In this document: piece after piece, positions 26,168 to 35,412 of the stretch
Layout: the number at the start of each line of letters is the position of its first letter
Numbering within the stretch: the stretch's first letter is position 1
DNA from: Amycolatopsis acidiphila
GTDB taxonomy: Bacteria; Actinomycetota; Actinomycetes; Mycobacteriales; Pseudonocardiaceae
Direction of reading: 5' to 3'
Assembly (NCBI RefSeq): GCF_021391495.1
Contig: NZ_CP090063.1
Location: 62,001-126,000, forward strand
DNA: 64,000 nt
Program-made: the position numbers and the translations under genes
The notes under the pieces: generated by a model
The model's database searches: none
Told to the model about the DNA's origin: nothing
The model's input: the letters and a program-made list of their open reading frames with translations, nothing else

Positions 26168-26187
26168 CGGAGTGAGTGCTCACTCCG
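26168..26187. promoter_or_regulatory. TetR operator palindrome
   Basis: CGGAGTGAGTGCTCACTCCG has perfect nine-base arms around a TG centre, and its edge is 14 bases from the TetR start. The GAGTGAGT/GCTCACTC half-sites match the typical TetR-family pattern. It should be bound by the adjacent TetR protein and control the TetR-ABC-DUF72 operon. Confidence 0.75.
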
Positions 26188-26204
26188 TCAAGTGAACAAC
26201 GAAG

Positions 26205-26234
26205 AACCGGCCCTCCACCAGGGGAGAGCCGGTT
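26205..26234 (-). terminator. Terminator of the keto-acid dehydrogenase operon
   Basis: AACCGGC (26205-26211) and GCCGGTT (26228-26234) are exact complements, with partial pairing of the CTCC/GGAG inside. Read on the minus strand, the hairpin starts six bases after the E2 stop codon and is followed by CTTCGTTGTT, which is U-rich for this genome. It separates the bkd operon from the TetR operon. Confidence 0.7.
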
Positions 26235-26239
26235 TCCGC

Positions 26240-27490
26240 TCAGTACGTGATCGCCATCGCGGGATCGGCCAGCAACGCGCCGACGTCGGCGAGGAACTGC
26301 GAACCCTGCTGACCGTCGACCAGGCGGTGGTCGAAGCTCAGCGCCAGCTGCAGCACCTTCCGGACGGCCAGTTCGCCGTCCACGACCCACGGCATGTCCT
26401 TGATCGCGCCGAAGGCCAGGATCGCCGACTCGCCGGGGTTGATGATCGGTGTGCCGGTGTCGACGCCGAACACGCCGACGTTGGTGATCGTGATCGTCCC
26501 GTTCACCATGTCCGCGGGCGGGGTCCTGCCCTCGCGCGCGGTCGCGGTCAGCTGGTCGAGCGCCGCCGCCAGCTCCGGCAGGGACATCGCGTCCGCGTCG
26601 CGGATCTTCGGCACCACGAGCCCCCGCGGGGTCGCCGCGGCGATCCCGAGGTGCACGTAGTCCTTGTAGACGATCTCGCCTGCCGCCTCGTCCCAGGCCG
26701 CGTTGACGTCCGGGGTTCGTTTGGCGGCAAGGCAAACCGCCTTCGCGGCGAACGCCAGCGGGGTGAGCTTCACGCCCGCGAACGACGGGTGCTTCTTCAG
26801 CCGCTCCCGTAGCTCCATCATCGGCGTGACGTCGATGGTCAGGAACTCCGTGACGTGCGGGGCGCTGAACGCGCTCGCCACCATCGCCTGCGCGGTCGCC
26901 TTGCGGACGCCCTTGATCGGCACCCGCCGCTCGCGCGCACCGGTGGCGACCGGGGCGGGAGCGGCGGCAGGTGCCGGTGCGGCCGCCCGCTCGACGTCCT
27001 CCCGGGTGATCACGCCGTCGACCGAACCGGCCAGCGCTGTCAGGTCGACGCCGAGTTCCTTGGCGAGCTTGCGCACCGGTGGCTTGGCCAGCGGCACATA
27101 GCCTCCCTTGACCGCGGGGACGGCCTTGGGAGCCTCGCGACGGGCGCGGCGCTTGGCGGTGACCGTCTTGGAGCCGTAGCCGACGAGCGGCTTCATCTCC
27201 TCCTCGGCCGCGGGGGCGGAGCCGTTGACCGAGCCGCCGCCGGCCGGGTTCACGTCGATGGTGAGGATCGGCGCGCCGACCTCCACCGTCTGCCCGGCCT
27301 CGACGAGGATCTCGGTGATCTTGCCCGCCCACGGGATGGGCAGCTCGACGGCGGCCTTCGCGGTCTCGACCTCGACCACGATCTGGTTGACCGTCACCTC
27401 GTCGCCGGGCTGGACGCGCACGCCGAGGATCTCGGCCTCGGTGAGGCCTTCGGCGGTGTCGGCGAGCAGGAACTGTTTGAGCTCAGGCAC
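26240..27490 (-). CDS. bkdC: Branched-chain 2-oxoacid dehydrogenase E2 (dihydrolipoyl acyltransferase)
   Basis: The product has 416 residues. There is one lipoyl domain (1-78) with lipoylated Lys45 in VEVETAKAAVEL, a Gly/Ala/Pro linker, an E3/E1-binding domain at about 122-160 (AKPPVRKLAKELGVDL), a second Ala/Pro linker and the catalytic domain from about 185. The catalytic segment FDHRLVDG lies near residue 386. It transfers acyl groups from E1 to CoA. The dehydrogenase substrate could be branched-chain 2-oxoacids or pyruvate; the split alpha/beta E1 and gene order favour the branched-chain complex. No E3 gene is present here. Confidence 0.9.
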   Translation of the reverse strand: MPELKQFLLADTAEGLTEAEILGVRVQPGDEVTVNQIVVEVETAKAAVELPIPWAGKITEILVEAGQTVEVGAPILTIDVNPAGGGSVNGSAPAAEEEMKPLVGYGSKTVTAKRRARREAPKAVPAVKGGYVPLAKPPVRKLAKELGVDLTALAGSVDGVITREDVERAAAPAPAAAPAPVATGARERRVPIKGVRKATAQAMVASAFSAPHVTEFLTIDVTPMMELRERLKKHPSFAGVKLTPLAFAAKAVCLAAKRTPDVNAAWDEAAGEIVYKDYVHLGIAAATPRGLVVPKIRDADAMSLPELAAALDQLTATAREGRTPPADMVNGTITITNVGVFGVDTGTPIINPGESAILAFGAIKDMPWVVDGELAVRKVLQLALSFDHRLVDGQQGSQFLADVGALLADPAMAITY

Positions 27491-27493
27491 CGC

Positions 27494-28522
27494 TCACCAT
27501 CCCAGCGAGCGGTCGACGGCGTGCAGCACCCGGTCCAGGTCCGGCAGGAAGTGTTCCTCCAGTTTGGACGGTGGGTACGGGGTGTCGAAGCCGGTCACCC
27601 GCAGCACGGGCGCCTCGAGCGAGTAGAAGCACTCCTGCTGGACGCGGGCGGCGATCTCGGAGCTGATCGACGACTCCGCCGACGCCTCGCTCACCGAGAT
27701 GAGCCGGCCGGTGCGGCGCACGGACTCGAACACCGGGCCGAGGTCCAGCGGCGAGAGCGTGCGCAGGTCGATGACCTCCAGCGAGCGGCCTTCCTCCTGC
27801 GCGGCTGCCGCGGCGTCCAGGCACACCTTCACCGACGGCCCGTACGCGACCAGCGTCGCGTCGGTGCCCTCGCGCAGGACCCGGGACGCGAACAGCGGCC
27901 CCGGCGTCGTCGAAGTGTCCACTTCGGACTTCAGCTGTCCGTTGTGGTACAGCCGCTTGGGCTCGAAGAACAGCACCGGGTCGTCCGAGGCGATCGCCTG
28001 CTGGATCATCCAGTACGCGTCGGCCGGGTTCGAGCACGAGACGACCTTCAGCCCGGGGATGTGCGCGAAGAGCGACTCCGGCGACTCCGAGTGGTGCTCG
28101 ACCGCGCCGATCCCGCCGCCGTAGGGCACCCGCACCACGACGGGCACCTTGATCCTGCCCTGCGTGCGGTAGTGCAGTTTGGCGAGCTGGCTGGAGATCT
28201 GGTCGAACCCGGGGAAGATGAACCCCTCGAACTGGATCTCGCACACCGGCCGGAACCCGCGCACGGCGAGGCCGACCGCGGTGCCGATGATGCCGGACTC
28301 GGCCAGCGGCGTGTCGAGCACGCGCTGCTCGCCGAAGTCCTTCTGCAGCCCGTCGGTGATGCGGAAGACGCCGCCGAGCTTGCCGACGTCCTCCCCGAGG
28401 ATGAGGACCTTGTCGTCGGCCTCCATCGCGGCGCGCAGGCCCAGGTTCAGGGCCTTGCCGATGGTCAGCGTCTGCACGGCGGACACGGACTCGTCCTGGC
28501 GGGACTTCACCGGGGCGGCCAT
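27494..28522 (-). CDS. bkdB: Branched-chain 2-oxoacid dehydrogenase E1 beta subunit
   Basis: The product has 342 residues. It has the transketolase-like pyrimidine-binding domain (LILGEDVGKLGGVFRITDGL near 42, DTPLAESGIIGTAVGLA near 71, RVPYGGGIGAVEHHSES near 131) and the C-terminal transketolase domain. Phe/His positions around EHHSES contact thiamine diphosphate in this family. The ATG overlaps the E1 alpha stop (TGATG) and only three bases separate its stop from the E2 start. It forms the alpha2-beta2 decarboxylase with the upstream product. Confidence 0.92.
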   Translation of the reverse strand: MAAPVKSRQDESVSAVQTLTIGKALNLGLRAAMEADDKVLILGEDVGKLGGVFRITDGLQKDFGEQRVLDTPLAESGIIGTAVGLAVRGFRPVCEIQFEGFIFPGFDQISSQLAKLHYRTQGRIKVPVVVRVPYGGGIGAVEHHSESPESLFAHIPGLKVVSCSNPADAYWMIQQAIASDDPVLFFEPKRLYHNGQLKSEVDTSTTPGPLFASRVLREGTDATLVAYGPSVKVCLDAAAAAQEEGRSLEVIDLRTLSPLDLGPVFESVRRTGRLISVSEASAESSISSEIAARVQQECFYSLEAPVLRVTGFDTPYPPSKLEEHFLPDLDRVLHAVDRSLGW

Positions 28523-29730
28523 CAGCGCTCACCCGCCGTCGCGAAACCGGACAGGTACGCCAGATACTCCTCGCGCTGGGCGTCCAGTGCCGCCGACGGC
28601 TCCGCGTAGACGTTCGCGAACACCCGCTCCGGCGGCGGTTCGGGCATGTTGAACGTGAACTCGCGCAGGTCGGCGGCGAACTGGTCGGCCTCGGCCTGGA
28701 TCCGGTCGAAGTACGGCTGGTCCGCGTGCCCGTTGCGGGCGAGGTACGCGCGGACGCGCTCGATCGGGTCCTTGAGCTTCCACGCCTCGAGTTCGTCGGA
28801 GAGCCGGTAGCGCGTCGGGTCGTCGGTCGTGGTGTGCGCGTCCATCCGGTAGGTGAAGGCCTCGATCAGCACCGGGCCGTTGCCGTGGCGGCACTCGTCG
28901 AGCGCCCAGCGGGTGACCGCGAGGCAGGCGAGCACGTCGTTGCCGTCGACGCGGATGCCGGGGAAGCCGTAGCCGCGGGCGCGCTGGTACAGCGGCAGGC
29001 GGGACTGGCGCTCGGTCGGCTCCGAGATGGCCCACTGGTTGTTCTGGCAGAAGAAGACCAGCGGCGCGTCGTACACCGCGGACCACACGAAGCCCTCGTG
29101 CACGTCGCCCTGGCTGGTGGCGCCGTCGCCGAAGTAGACGATCGTCGCCTCCCCGTCTTCGTCACCGACCTTCCCCTCGAACTTCTGGCCCATCGCGTAG
29201 CCGGTGGCGTTGAGGACCTGGTTGCCGATGACGATCGTGTACGGGTGGAAGCCGTGGGCCTTGAAGTCCCAGTTGCCGTGGTCGGTGCAGCGGAAGATGC
29301 CCATCAGCTCGCGGAAGTCGATGCCGCGCGCGTAGGCGACGCCGTGTTCGCGATAGCTGGGGAAGGCCATGTCCTGCTTGCGCAGCGCGCGGCCCGAGCC
29401 GATCTGCGCGGCCTCCTGGCCCAGCAGCGGGACCCAGATGCCGAGCTGGCCTTGGCGCTGCATGGCGTTGGCCTCGCGGTCGGCCCGGCGGACCAGCACC
29501 ATGTCGCGGTAGAGCCCGCGCAGTGCCTCGCCGTCGATGTCCGCGACGTAGCGGTCGAACTGGGGTGAGGCGACTCGTTCGCCTTCGGGCGTGAGCAGCT
29601 GGGTCAGCTCAGCGCCGCCTTCGGTCGTTGCTCGCAATCCCGCGATCACCTGCTCCGGGGACGGTTGTGCCGCTCGTGCGGCCGGTCCTTCGCCGGGCTC
29701 CGGGTGCGTCCACTGTTCTGGGGACGACAT
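28522..29730 (-). CDS. bkdA: Branched-chain 2-oxoacid dehydrogenase E1 alpha subunit
   Basis: The product has 402 residues from the ATG at 29730, chosen because GAGGAGA lies just upstream; an open frame extends further. The thiamine-diphosphate motif runs from GDGATSQGD (near 210) to NN (near 239). The segment RYRLSDELEAW, shortly after TTTDDPT, corresponds to the phosphorylation loop region of E1 alpha. It is the first gene of the bkd operon, which supplies branched acyl-CoA primers for iso/anteiso fatty acids and degrades Val, Leu and Ile. Confidence 0.92.
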   Translation of the reverse strand: MSSPEQWTHPEPGEGPAARAAQPSPEQVIAGLRATTEGGAELTQLLTPEGERVASPQFDRYVADIDGEALRGLYRDMVLVRRADREANAMQRQGQLGIWVPLLGQEAAQIGSGRALRKQDMAFPSYREHGVAYARGIDFRELMGIFRCTDHGNWDFKAHGFHPYTIVIGNQVLNATGYAMGQKFEGKVGDEDGEATIVYFGDGATSQGDVHEGFVWSAVYDAPLVFFCQNNQWAISEPTERQSRLPLYQRARGYGFPGIRVDGNDVLACLAVTRWALDECRHGNGPVLIEAFTYRMDAHTTTDDPTRYRLSDELEAWKLKDPIERVRAYLARNGHADQPYFDRIQAEADQFAADLREFTFNMPEPPPERVFANVYAEPSAALDAQREEYLAYLSGFATAGER

Positions 29731-30100
29731 GCGCGTGCTCTCCTCGATGTCGTGCCGCGGAGCCACTTGTGGCGGCTTCGGCGGCGGCGCCGGCGGCCAC
29801 CTGCGCATTCGGGTCCGAAGCGCTCGGGCAGCCGTCGGCCGTGACGGCTTACGCGGTCATCCTGGCACGAACGGGCGCACCGAGGTCAGTACCGACGCCT
29901 GATTTGTTGCTGAGAAAGGTGTGCTGAGCTGCGAAAACACTAGGAAGACCGACGATCAGGCCGCCGAAAGTCGGTCTTGCACACGGGGCGTGAGCAGCCG
30001 GTTGGCGCCGGTGCCCACGGCGTCCTGCCCGTTCGGGCGCGCCCGCGGTGGGCCTGTCGTGACCTGTGCCACAGCCGGGCCGGGCTGGCAGAATGGCCGC
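29731..30100. promoter_or_regulatory. Divergent control region between bkd operon and peptidase, with inverted repeat
   Basis: This 370-base region holds no supported gene. It contains AAGACCGAC (29945-29953) and GTCGGTCTT (29970-29978), a perfect nine-base inverted repeat with a 16-base spacer. A comparatively AT-rich stretch (29898-29945) beside it is the best candidate for the bkd promoter, which would give a leader of about 170 bases. The repeat could be an operator, for example for an Lrp- or TetR-type regulator of branched-chain metabolism. No consensus -35/-10 pair is convincing. Confidence 0.4.
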
Positions 30101-31519
30101 GTGGAGCAGACAACCGTGCGTGAAACCGTGTCCAGGCTGTGGGAGACCGAGGTCGTGCCGAGCCTGTCGGGGCTGGTGCGGATTCCCGCCCTGTCCCAGG
30201 CCTTCGACCCGGACTGGGCCGCGAACGGGCATCTCGCCGCCGCCGTCGACCACGTGCGCGGCTGGATCGCCGAGCGGCAGCTGCCCGGCGTCACGCTGGA
30301 CGTGGTGCGGCTCGAAGGCAGGAGCCCGGTGCTGCTCGTCGACGTGCCCGCGACGCCCGGCGCGGAGGACCGCGGCACGGTGCTGCTCTACGGCCATCTG
30401 GACAAGCAGCCGCCGGTGGGTGGCTGGGCCGAGGGGCTGGGCCCGTGGAAGCCGGTCGTGCGGGATGACAAGCTGTTCGGCCGCGGCTCGGCTGACGACG
30501 GGTACGCGGCGTACGCGGCGACGACAGCGCTCGAAGCCGTGCACGCGGCGGGCGGGCAGCACGCGCGGTCGGTGGTCCTGCTCGAGACCGGTGAGGAGTC
30601 CGGCAGCCCGGACCTGCCGGCGTACCTGGAGCACCTCTCCGCCCGGCTGGGCGAGGTGTCGCTGGTGATCTGCCTCGACTCCGGCGGCAACGACTACGAG
30701 CGGCTGTGGCTGACCTCGAGCCTGCGGGGCCTGGCGCAGGTGCACGTGACGGTGCGGGTGCTGCGGTCGGCACAGCACTCGGGACTGGCCAGTGGCATCG
30801 TCCCCAGCTCGTTCCGCGTGCTGCGGCAGCTGCTCGACCGCATCGAGGACGCGGAGACCGGCGAGCTCAAGCCGGCCGAGCTGAACGTGCGCATCCCCGA
30901 GAACCGGCTCGCCGAGACCCGCGCGACGGCCGCGGTCGCGCCGGGCGCGATGAGGAAGGCGTTCCCCCTTGTCGAGGGCATGCGCCCGGTCTCGGACGAC
31001 GAGGTCGAGCTGATGCTGAACAACAGCTGGCGGCCGACGCTGTCGGTCATCGGCGCGGCGGGCTTCCCCGAGCCCGCGAACGCCGGCAACGTGCTGCGCG
31101 AGGCGACCACCCTCGCGCTGAGCTTCCGCCTGCCGCCGACGGCGGACTCGGCGGCGGCGCTGAACGCGGTGGAGAAGGCCTTGACCACGGACGTCCCCTA
31201 CGGCGCGACGGTCGAGTTGTCGGGCGTCGAGCACGCCGGCGGCTGGAACGCCCCGGACGCGGCGCCGTGGCTGTCGGCGGTGCTGGAGAAGGTGAGCACG
31301 GAGGTCTTCGGCGCGCCGTGGCGCAGCGTCGGCCTCGGCGGGTCGATCCCGTTCATGGGGCTGCTGGCGGAGAAGTACCCGCAGGCGCAGTTCCTGGTCA
31401 CCGGCGCCCTCGGCCCGGACTCGAACGCCCACGTCCCGGACGAGTGGCTGCACCTGGGCCAGGCGCGCCGCATCACCGAGACGGTGGCCCACACCCTGGA
31501 CGCCCATGCCAGGGGCTGA
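30101..31519 (+). CDS. M20-family metallopeptidase (dipeptidase-like)
   Basis: The product has 472 residues from a GTG at 30101. The two-zinc site of M20 enzymes is visible: YGHLDKQP near 100, RGSADDGYAAY near 130, ETGEESGSPD near 164 with the catalytic Glu pair, CLDSGGND near 190 and DSNAHVPDEWL near 450. The insertion between them is the lid/dimerisation domain. It probably hydrolyses dipeptides or N-acyl amino acids in the cytoplasm. Downstream genes encode an amino-acid importer in the same direction, though 175 bases separate them. Confidence 0.9.
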   Translation: MEQTTVRETVSRLWETEVVPSLSGLVRIPALSQAFDPDWAANGHLAAAVDHVRGWIAERQLPGVTLDVVRLEGRSPVLLVDVPATPGAEDRGTVLLYGHLDKQPPVGGWAEGLGPWKPVVRDDKLFGRGSADDGYAAYAATTALEAVHAAGGQHARSVVLLETGEESGSPDLPAYLEHLSARLGEVSLVICLDSGGNDYERLWLTSSLRGLAQVHVTVRVLRSAQHSGLASGIVPSSFRVLRQLLDRIEDAETGELKPAELNVRIPENRLAETRATAAVAPGAMRKAFPLVEGMRPVSDDEVELMLNNSWRPTLSVIGAAGFPEPANAGNVLREATTLALSFRLPPTADSAAALNAVEKALTTDVPYGATVELSGVEHAGGWNAPDAAPWLSAVLEKVSTEVFGAPWRSVGLGGSIPFMGLLAEKYPQAQFLVTGALGPDSNAHVPDEWLHLGQARRITETVAHTLDAHARG

Positions 31520-31566
31520 CGCCGCCGTGGCTCCCTGTTCCACGCGCCGCATCCCAGCCGCGTTAC

Positions 31567-31584
31567 CCGGGTGTTACCACCCGG
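31567..31584. promoter_or_regulatory. Short inverted repeat between peptidase and amino-acid importer
   Basis: CCGGGTG (31567-31573) and CACCCGG (31578-31584) form a seven-base hairpin with a TTAC loop, 48 bases after the peptidase stop. No T-run follows. It could be a factor-assisted terminator or an operator of the importer operon, whose first start codon is at 31695. Confidence 0.35.
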
Positions 31585-31694
31585 TTGCCCACGTCGTCGA
31601 CATCACGCCGTGACCTCCCTGGTGCTGCGGATAGCCCCATCCGGATGGCAGGATGCGTGGACTCGCACGGTATGACCTACTAGGAGTGACGAAA

Positions 31695-32627
31695 GTGGCG
31701 CGTGCAACACACATCAAGGCGCTTGTCCTGCTGCCGGCCTTCGCGCTGGCCGGGCTGACCATGGCCTGCGGCGCGGGCGGCAACGGCTCCGGTGGGACCC
31801 AGCCCAGTGCCAGCGCCTCCGCGGCGGCACCGCTGCCGACCGAGACCAAGGACGACAAGCTCGCCGCCATGGTGCCCACCGCGATCAGTGCGGACGGCAA
31901 GATCGTGGTCGGCCAGGACCAGAGCTACGCGCCCAACGAGTTCGTCGACGAGAGTGGCAAGGTCGTCGGCTTCGACGTCGACCTCGGCAACGCGATCGCC
32001 CAGAAGCTGGGGCTGACCGCCGAGTACCAGAACGCGGCCTTCTCCGGCATCCTCGCCGGTGTCGGCTCCGGGCAGTACGAGCTGGCCATGTCCTCCTTCA
32101 CCATCAACTCAGAGCGGCTGCAGACCGTCGACATGGTGTCCTACTACAGCGCCGGCACCTCGTTGGCCGTGCCGAAGGGCAACCCGGACAAGATCACCCT
32201 CGACGACCTGTGCGGTAAGAACATCGCCGTGCAGCAGGGCACCGTCCAGGTCGACGACCTGACCAAGCGGTCGGGGGAGTGCACCGCCGCGGGCAAGCCG
32301 GCCATCAACATGCAGCAGTTCCAGGCGCAGACCGACGTGAACCTGCAGGTCCAGACCAGGCGCAGCCAGGCGATGCTGGCCGACTCGCCGGTCATCGACT
32401 ACGCGGTGAAGCAGACCGGCGGCGCGGTCGAGATCGTCGGCCAGCCCTATGACAGCGCTCCCTACGGCATCGCACTGAAGAAGGGCCAGGGCACCTACGC
32501 GCAGGCGGTCCAGGGCGCGGTGCAGGCGATCATCGACGACGGCACCTACGACAAGATCCTGGCCAAGTGGGGCCTCAACACCGCCGGTGCGATCAAGAAG
32601 GCGGACCTCAACCCGGCTGTCAGCTGA
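31695..32627 (+). CDS. Glutamate-type ABC transporter substrate-binding lipoprotein
   Basis: The product has 310 residues. The GTG at 31695 has GGAG eight bases upstream and gives a proper lipoprotein signal with lipobox LTMAC (Cys25). The family 3 binding domain covers about 70-300: DQSYAPNEFVDESGKVVGFDVDL split around the Phe, MSSFTINSERLQTVDMVSYY, and AVQQGTVQ. An acidic amino acid or a related polar substrate is likely. It is the first gene of a three-gene importer. Confidence 0.9.
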   Translation: MARATHIKALVLLPAFALAGLTMACGAGGNGSGGTQPSASASAAAPLPTETKDDKLAAMVPTAISADGKIVVGQDQSYAPNEFVDESGKVVGFDVDLGNAIAQKLGLTAEYQNAAFSGILAGVGSGQYELAMSSFTINSERLQTVDMVSYYSAGTSLAVPKGNPDKITLDDLCGKNIAVQQGTVQVDDLTKRSGECTAAGKPAINMQQFQAQTDVNLQVQTRRSQAMLADSPVIDYAVKQTGGAVEIVGQPYDSAPYGIALKKGQGTYAQAVQGAVQAIIDDGTYDKILAKWGLNTAGAIKKADLNPAVS

Positions 32628-32631
32628 TCTC

Positions 32632-33546
32632 ATGACCGAAACCGAAAACCGGACGAAGGCCGAGGACATCCGCGCGGTCCCGGTGCGCCACTACGGGCGC
32701 TGGGTCGCGGGGGTGATCATCGCGTTCGTCGCGTTCATCGTCATCCGCAGCGTGGTCACCAACGCCAACATGCAGTGGCCCGTCGTCGGGGACTACCTGT
32801 TCAACGACCGGGTCATGCGGGGCCTGACGAACACGCTCCTCCTGACCGCGATCTCGATGGTCATCGGTGTGGTGGGTGGAGTCCTGCTCGCGGTGATGCG
32901 GATGTCCCCCAACCCGCTCGCCTCGGGCGCGGCCGGCGTCTACATCTGGCTGTTCCGCGGCACGCCGCTGATCACCCAGCTGGTGTTCTGGAACTTCCTC
33001 GGGCTGTTCTACCCGCGGCTCGGGCTCGGCATCCCGTTCGGGCCCGAGTTCATCAGCTCCGACACCAATCCGCTGATCACCCAGCTCACCGCCTCACTGC
33101 TCGGGCTCGGGCTGAACGAGGCGGCGTACATGGCCGAGATCGTCCGCGGCGGCCTGCTCTCCGTGGACGACGGGCAGCGCGAGGCGGCGTCGGCGCTGGG
33201 CATGTCGCGATCGAGGACGCTGCGGCGGATCATCCTGCCGCAGGCGATGCGGGTGATCATCCCGCCGACCGGCAACGAGACCATCGCGATGCTCAAGACG
33301 ACCTCGCTGGTGGTCGTCATCGGCTACTACGAGCTGATGTTGTCGGTGCAACAGATCTACGCCCAGAACTACAAGATCGCGCCGCTGCTCATCGTCGCGG
33401 CACTGTGGTACCTGTTCATGACCTCGGTGCTGACGTTGATCCAGATGCAGATCGAGAAGCACTTCGCCCGCGGTACCTCGCGAGCGGTACCGGAGAAGGG
33501 CTGGATGTCCCGGCTGGTCGGGTTCGGCGGAGGTGTCGCCCGATGA
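32632..33546 (+). CDS. Amino-acid ABC transporter permease
   Basis: The product has 304 residues with one N-terminal membrane helix (about 27-45) and a polar-amino-acid permease domain of four to five helices. [13 protein letters not shown] near 106 and the ATPase contact loop [21 protein letters not shown] near 183-203 are diagnostic. It starts four bases after the binding-protein stop and overlaps the ATPase start in ATGA. With only one permease gene, the channel should be a homodimer. Confidence 0.92.
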   Translation: MTETENRTKAEDIRAVPVRHYGRWVAGVIIAFVAFIVIRSVVTNANMQWPVVGDYLFNDRVMRGLTNTLLLTAISMVIGVVGGVLLAVMRMSPNPLASGAAGVYIWLFRGTPLITQLVFWNFLGLFYPRLGLGIPFGPEFISSDTNPLITQLTASLLGLGLNEAAYMAEIVRGGLLSVDDGQREAASALGMSRSRTLRRIILPQAMRVIIPPTGNETIAMLKTTSLVVVIGYYELMLSVQQIYAQNYKIAPLLIVAALWYLFMTSVLTLIQMQIEKHFARGTSRAVPEKGWMSRLVGFGGGVAR

Positions 33547-34316
33547 CACCCATCGTGCAGGCCCAGGGCATCCACAAGCGGTTCGGCAGGCTCGAGGTGC
33601 TCAAGGGCATCGACTTCGAGGTCGCCGAGGGCGAGGTCGCCTGCCTGATCGGCCCGTCCGGCTCGGGCAAGTCGACGCTCCTGCGGTGCATCAACCACCT
33701 GGAGAAGATCAACGCCGGACGGCTGTTCGTGAACGGTCACCTCGTCGGCTACCGCCAGCGCGGTGAGAAGCTGTACGAGCTGCGCGACAGCGAGATCGCC
33801 ATGCAGCGCAAGGACATCGGCATGGTGTTCCAGCGCTTCAACCTGTTCCCGCACATGACCGCGCTGGAGAACGTGACCGAGGCGCCGGTCCAGGTCCGCG
33901 GCGAGAGCAAGGCGAAGGCGCGGGAGCGCGGCCGCGAGCTGCTGGAGCGGGTGGGCCTCGCGGACAAGGAGAAGTCCTATCCCGGGCAGCTCTCCGGCGG
34001 GCAGCAGCAGCGGGTCGCGATCGCGCGGGCGCTGGCGATGGAGCCGAAGCTGATGCTGTTCGACGAGCCGACCTCGGCGCTGGACCCGGAGCTGGTGGGT
34101 GACGTGCTCGGCGTCATGCGGCAGCTCGCGGCGGACGGCATGACCATGATCGTCGTGACGCACGAGATGCAGTTCGCGCGCGAGGTCGCGGACAAGGTGC
34201 TGTTCATGGACGAGGGCGTGGTGGTCGAGGAGGGCCCGCCGGACCAGGTCATCGCCGAGCCCCGGCACGAGCGGACGCGCGGTTTCCTGGCACGGGTGCT
34301 CAACCCGAACGCCTGA
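33543..34316 (+). CDS. Amino-acid ABC transporter ATP-binding protein
   Basis: The product has 257 residues, the usual size for polar-amino-acid ATPases. It has Walker [10 protein letters not shown], a Q-loop [11 protein letters not shown], signature [14 protein letters not shown], Walker [13 protein letters not shown] and the switch His in VVTHEM. An insert of about 12 residues ([16 protein letters not shown]) after the second strand is longer than in GlnQ. It overlaps the permease by four bases and the convergent winged-helix gene by 17. Confidence 0.94.
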   Translation: MTPIVQAQGIHKRFGRLEVLKGIDFEVAEGEVACLIGPSGSGKSTLLRCINHLEKINAGRLFVNGHLVGYRQRGEKLYELRDSEIAMQRKDIGMVFQRFNLFPHMTALENVTEAPVQVRGESKAKARERGRELLERVGLADKEKSYPGQLSGGQQQRVAIARALAMEPKLMLFDEPTSALDPELVGDVLGVMRQLAADGMTMIVVTHEMQFAREVADKVLFMDEGVVVEEGPPDQVIAEPRHERTRGFLARVLNPNA

Positions 34317-35307
34317 CGTCGTAGGTGGACGGTGCCACCCGGACCAGCCGGTTGGTGGCGTTGAGCGCGTTGCGCAGGCCTTCGCGGGTGATGCGGCGGG
34401 TGAGCCGGGCGCGGATCTCGTCGAGGTGCAGCGGCCGGCCCTCGCTCTCGATGAGCCGGATGGCGTTTTCCGTGCTCGACCCGCCGGGCTCCGCATAGGG
34501 CTCGAGATGCCAGGCTTCGAGCGCGAACGTGCTCGGCGCGACGCGGACGAAGCGGCCGTCGGCGTTGAGGCGGTTGTACAGCGGGCCGCGGCTGTACTGC
34601 CGGTCCATGCGCTGCAGCAGCTCGTCGAGGTGCAGCGGCGCACCGGCCTGTGCCAGCAGGTCGGCGGCGGTGTCGGTCGCGGTCGGCCCGCGGGTGGTGC
34701 GCTTGCCGGCCGAGATCCGCTCGACGACCCGGTGCAGCGTGCGCCGCGGCTGGTGCAGCTCGACCGGCGAGACGCGGTACCCGCAGTGCGCGAGCCACGC
34801 GATCTGTTCGTCGTCGGCGAGCTTGAAGCCGCGGGCCACCAACGCCTCCGCCGGCGACTCGGCCCGCAGCGCCTCGCCGAGCGCGGTGACGGCCTCCTTG
34901 GTCGTGGCCACCGCGGTCAGGAAATCCGGCACGGCGGCCCAGCTGTGGTCCACCTCGAACACGCCACCGAAGCGGGCGAGCACGCGCCAGGCCGAGACGT
35001 TCGGGCTGATCACGGGATAGTCCAGCGCCGGATGCCGCTCCAGCAGCCGCGCCAGTGGCAGCACCGGGGCGACCTCCGCACGCAGCCGCTCGGCCCATTC
35101 GCCGAGCGCGCCGCCGCGAGCGAGTGCGGCCCTGACCCGTTCCTCGAAGCCGGTCTCGATCGCGTTGCGCTGCTCGGGCGCGGGCAGGTACTGACCGAAC
35201 CAGCGGTAGGCGTTCTCCTCGTCGGCCCAGAGCCGGCGCCGCAGTGTGGCCAGCTCCCCGTAGGTCACCGAGTCGGTGACCTCCCTCAGCTCCGCGAGGG
35301 CTTCCAT
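34300..35307 (-). CDS. Protein with two tandem C-terminal HARE/sigma-like winged-helix repeats
   Basis: The product has 335 residues. The N-terminal 210 residues are helical and unlike anything I can name. The C-terminus carries two similar units, at about 214-263 and 282-335, each with PLHLDEL or PLHLDEI, an Arg-rich helix, N-x-LNA and R-x-VRVAPST. This resembles HARE-HTH or sigma-region-4-like DNA-binding modules. The product may bind DNA or RNA polymerase; a restriction or defence context is not evident. It overlaps the convergent importer ATPase by 17 bases, so neither gene has a separate terminator. Confidence 0.72.
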   Translation of the reverse strand: MEALAELREVTDSVTYGELATLRRRLWADEENAYRWFGQYLPAPEQRNAIETGFEERVRAALARGGALGEWAERLRAEVAPVLPLARLLERHPALDYPVISPNVSAWRVLARFGGVFEVDHSWAAVPDFLTAVATTKEAVTALGEALRAESPAEALVARGFKLADDEQIAWLAHCGYRVSPVELHQPRRTLHRVVERISAGKRTTRGPTATDTAADLLAQAGAPLHLDELLQRMDRQYSRGPLYNRLNADGRFVRVAPSTFALEAWHLEPYAEPGGSSTENAIRLIESEGRPLHLDEIRARLTRRITREGLRNALNATNRLVRVAPSTYDVRRSG

Positions 35308-35412
35308 CTCTTCGACGATAGCCGCGAACCCCGGTCGGCTCAGCGAAACTGCCCTACCGGAGTAACGCGAGCACTAAGGTCGGATCGAGCGGACGGAAAG
35401 GGGAGCGCGCGG

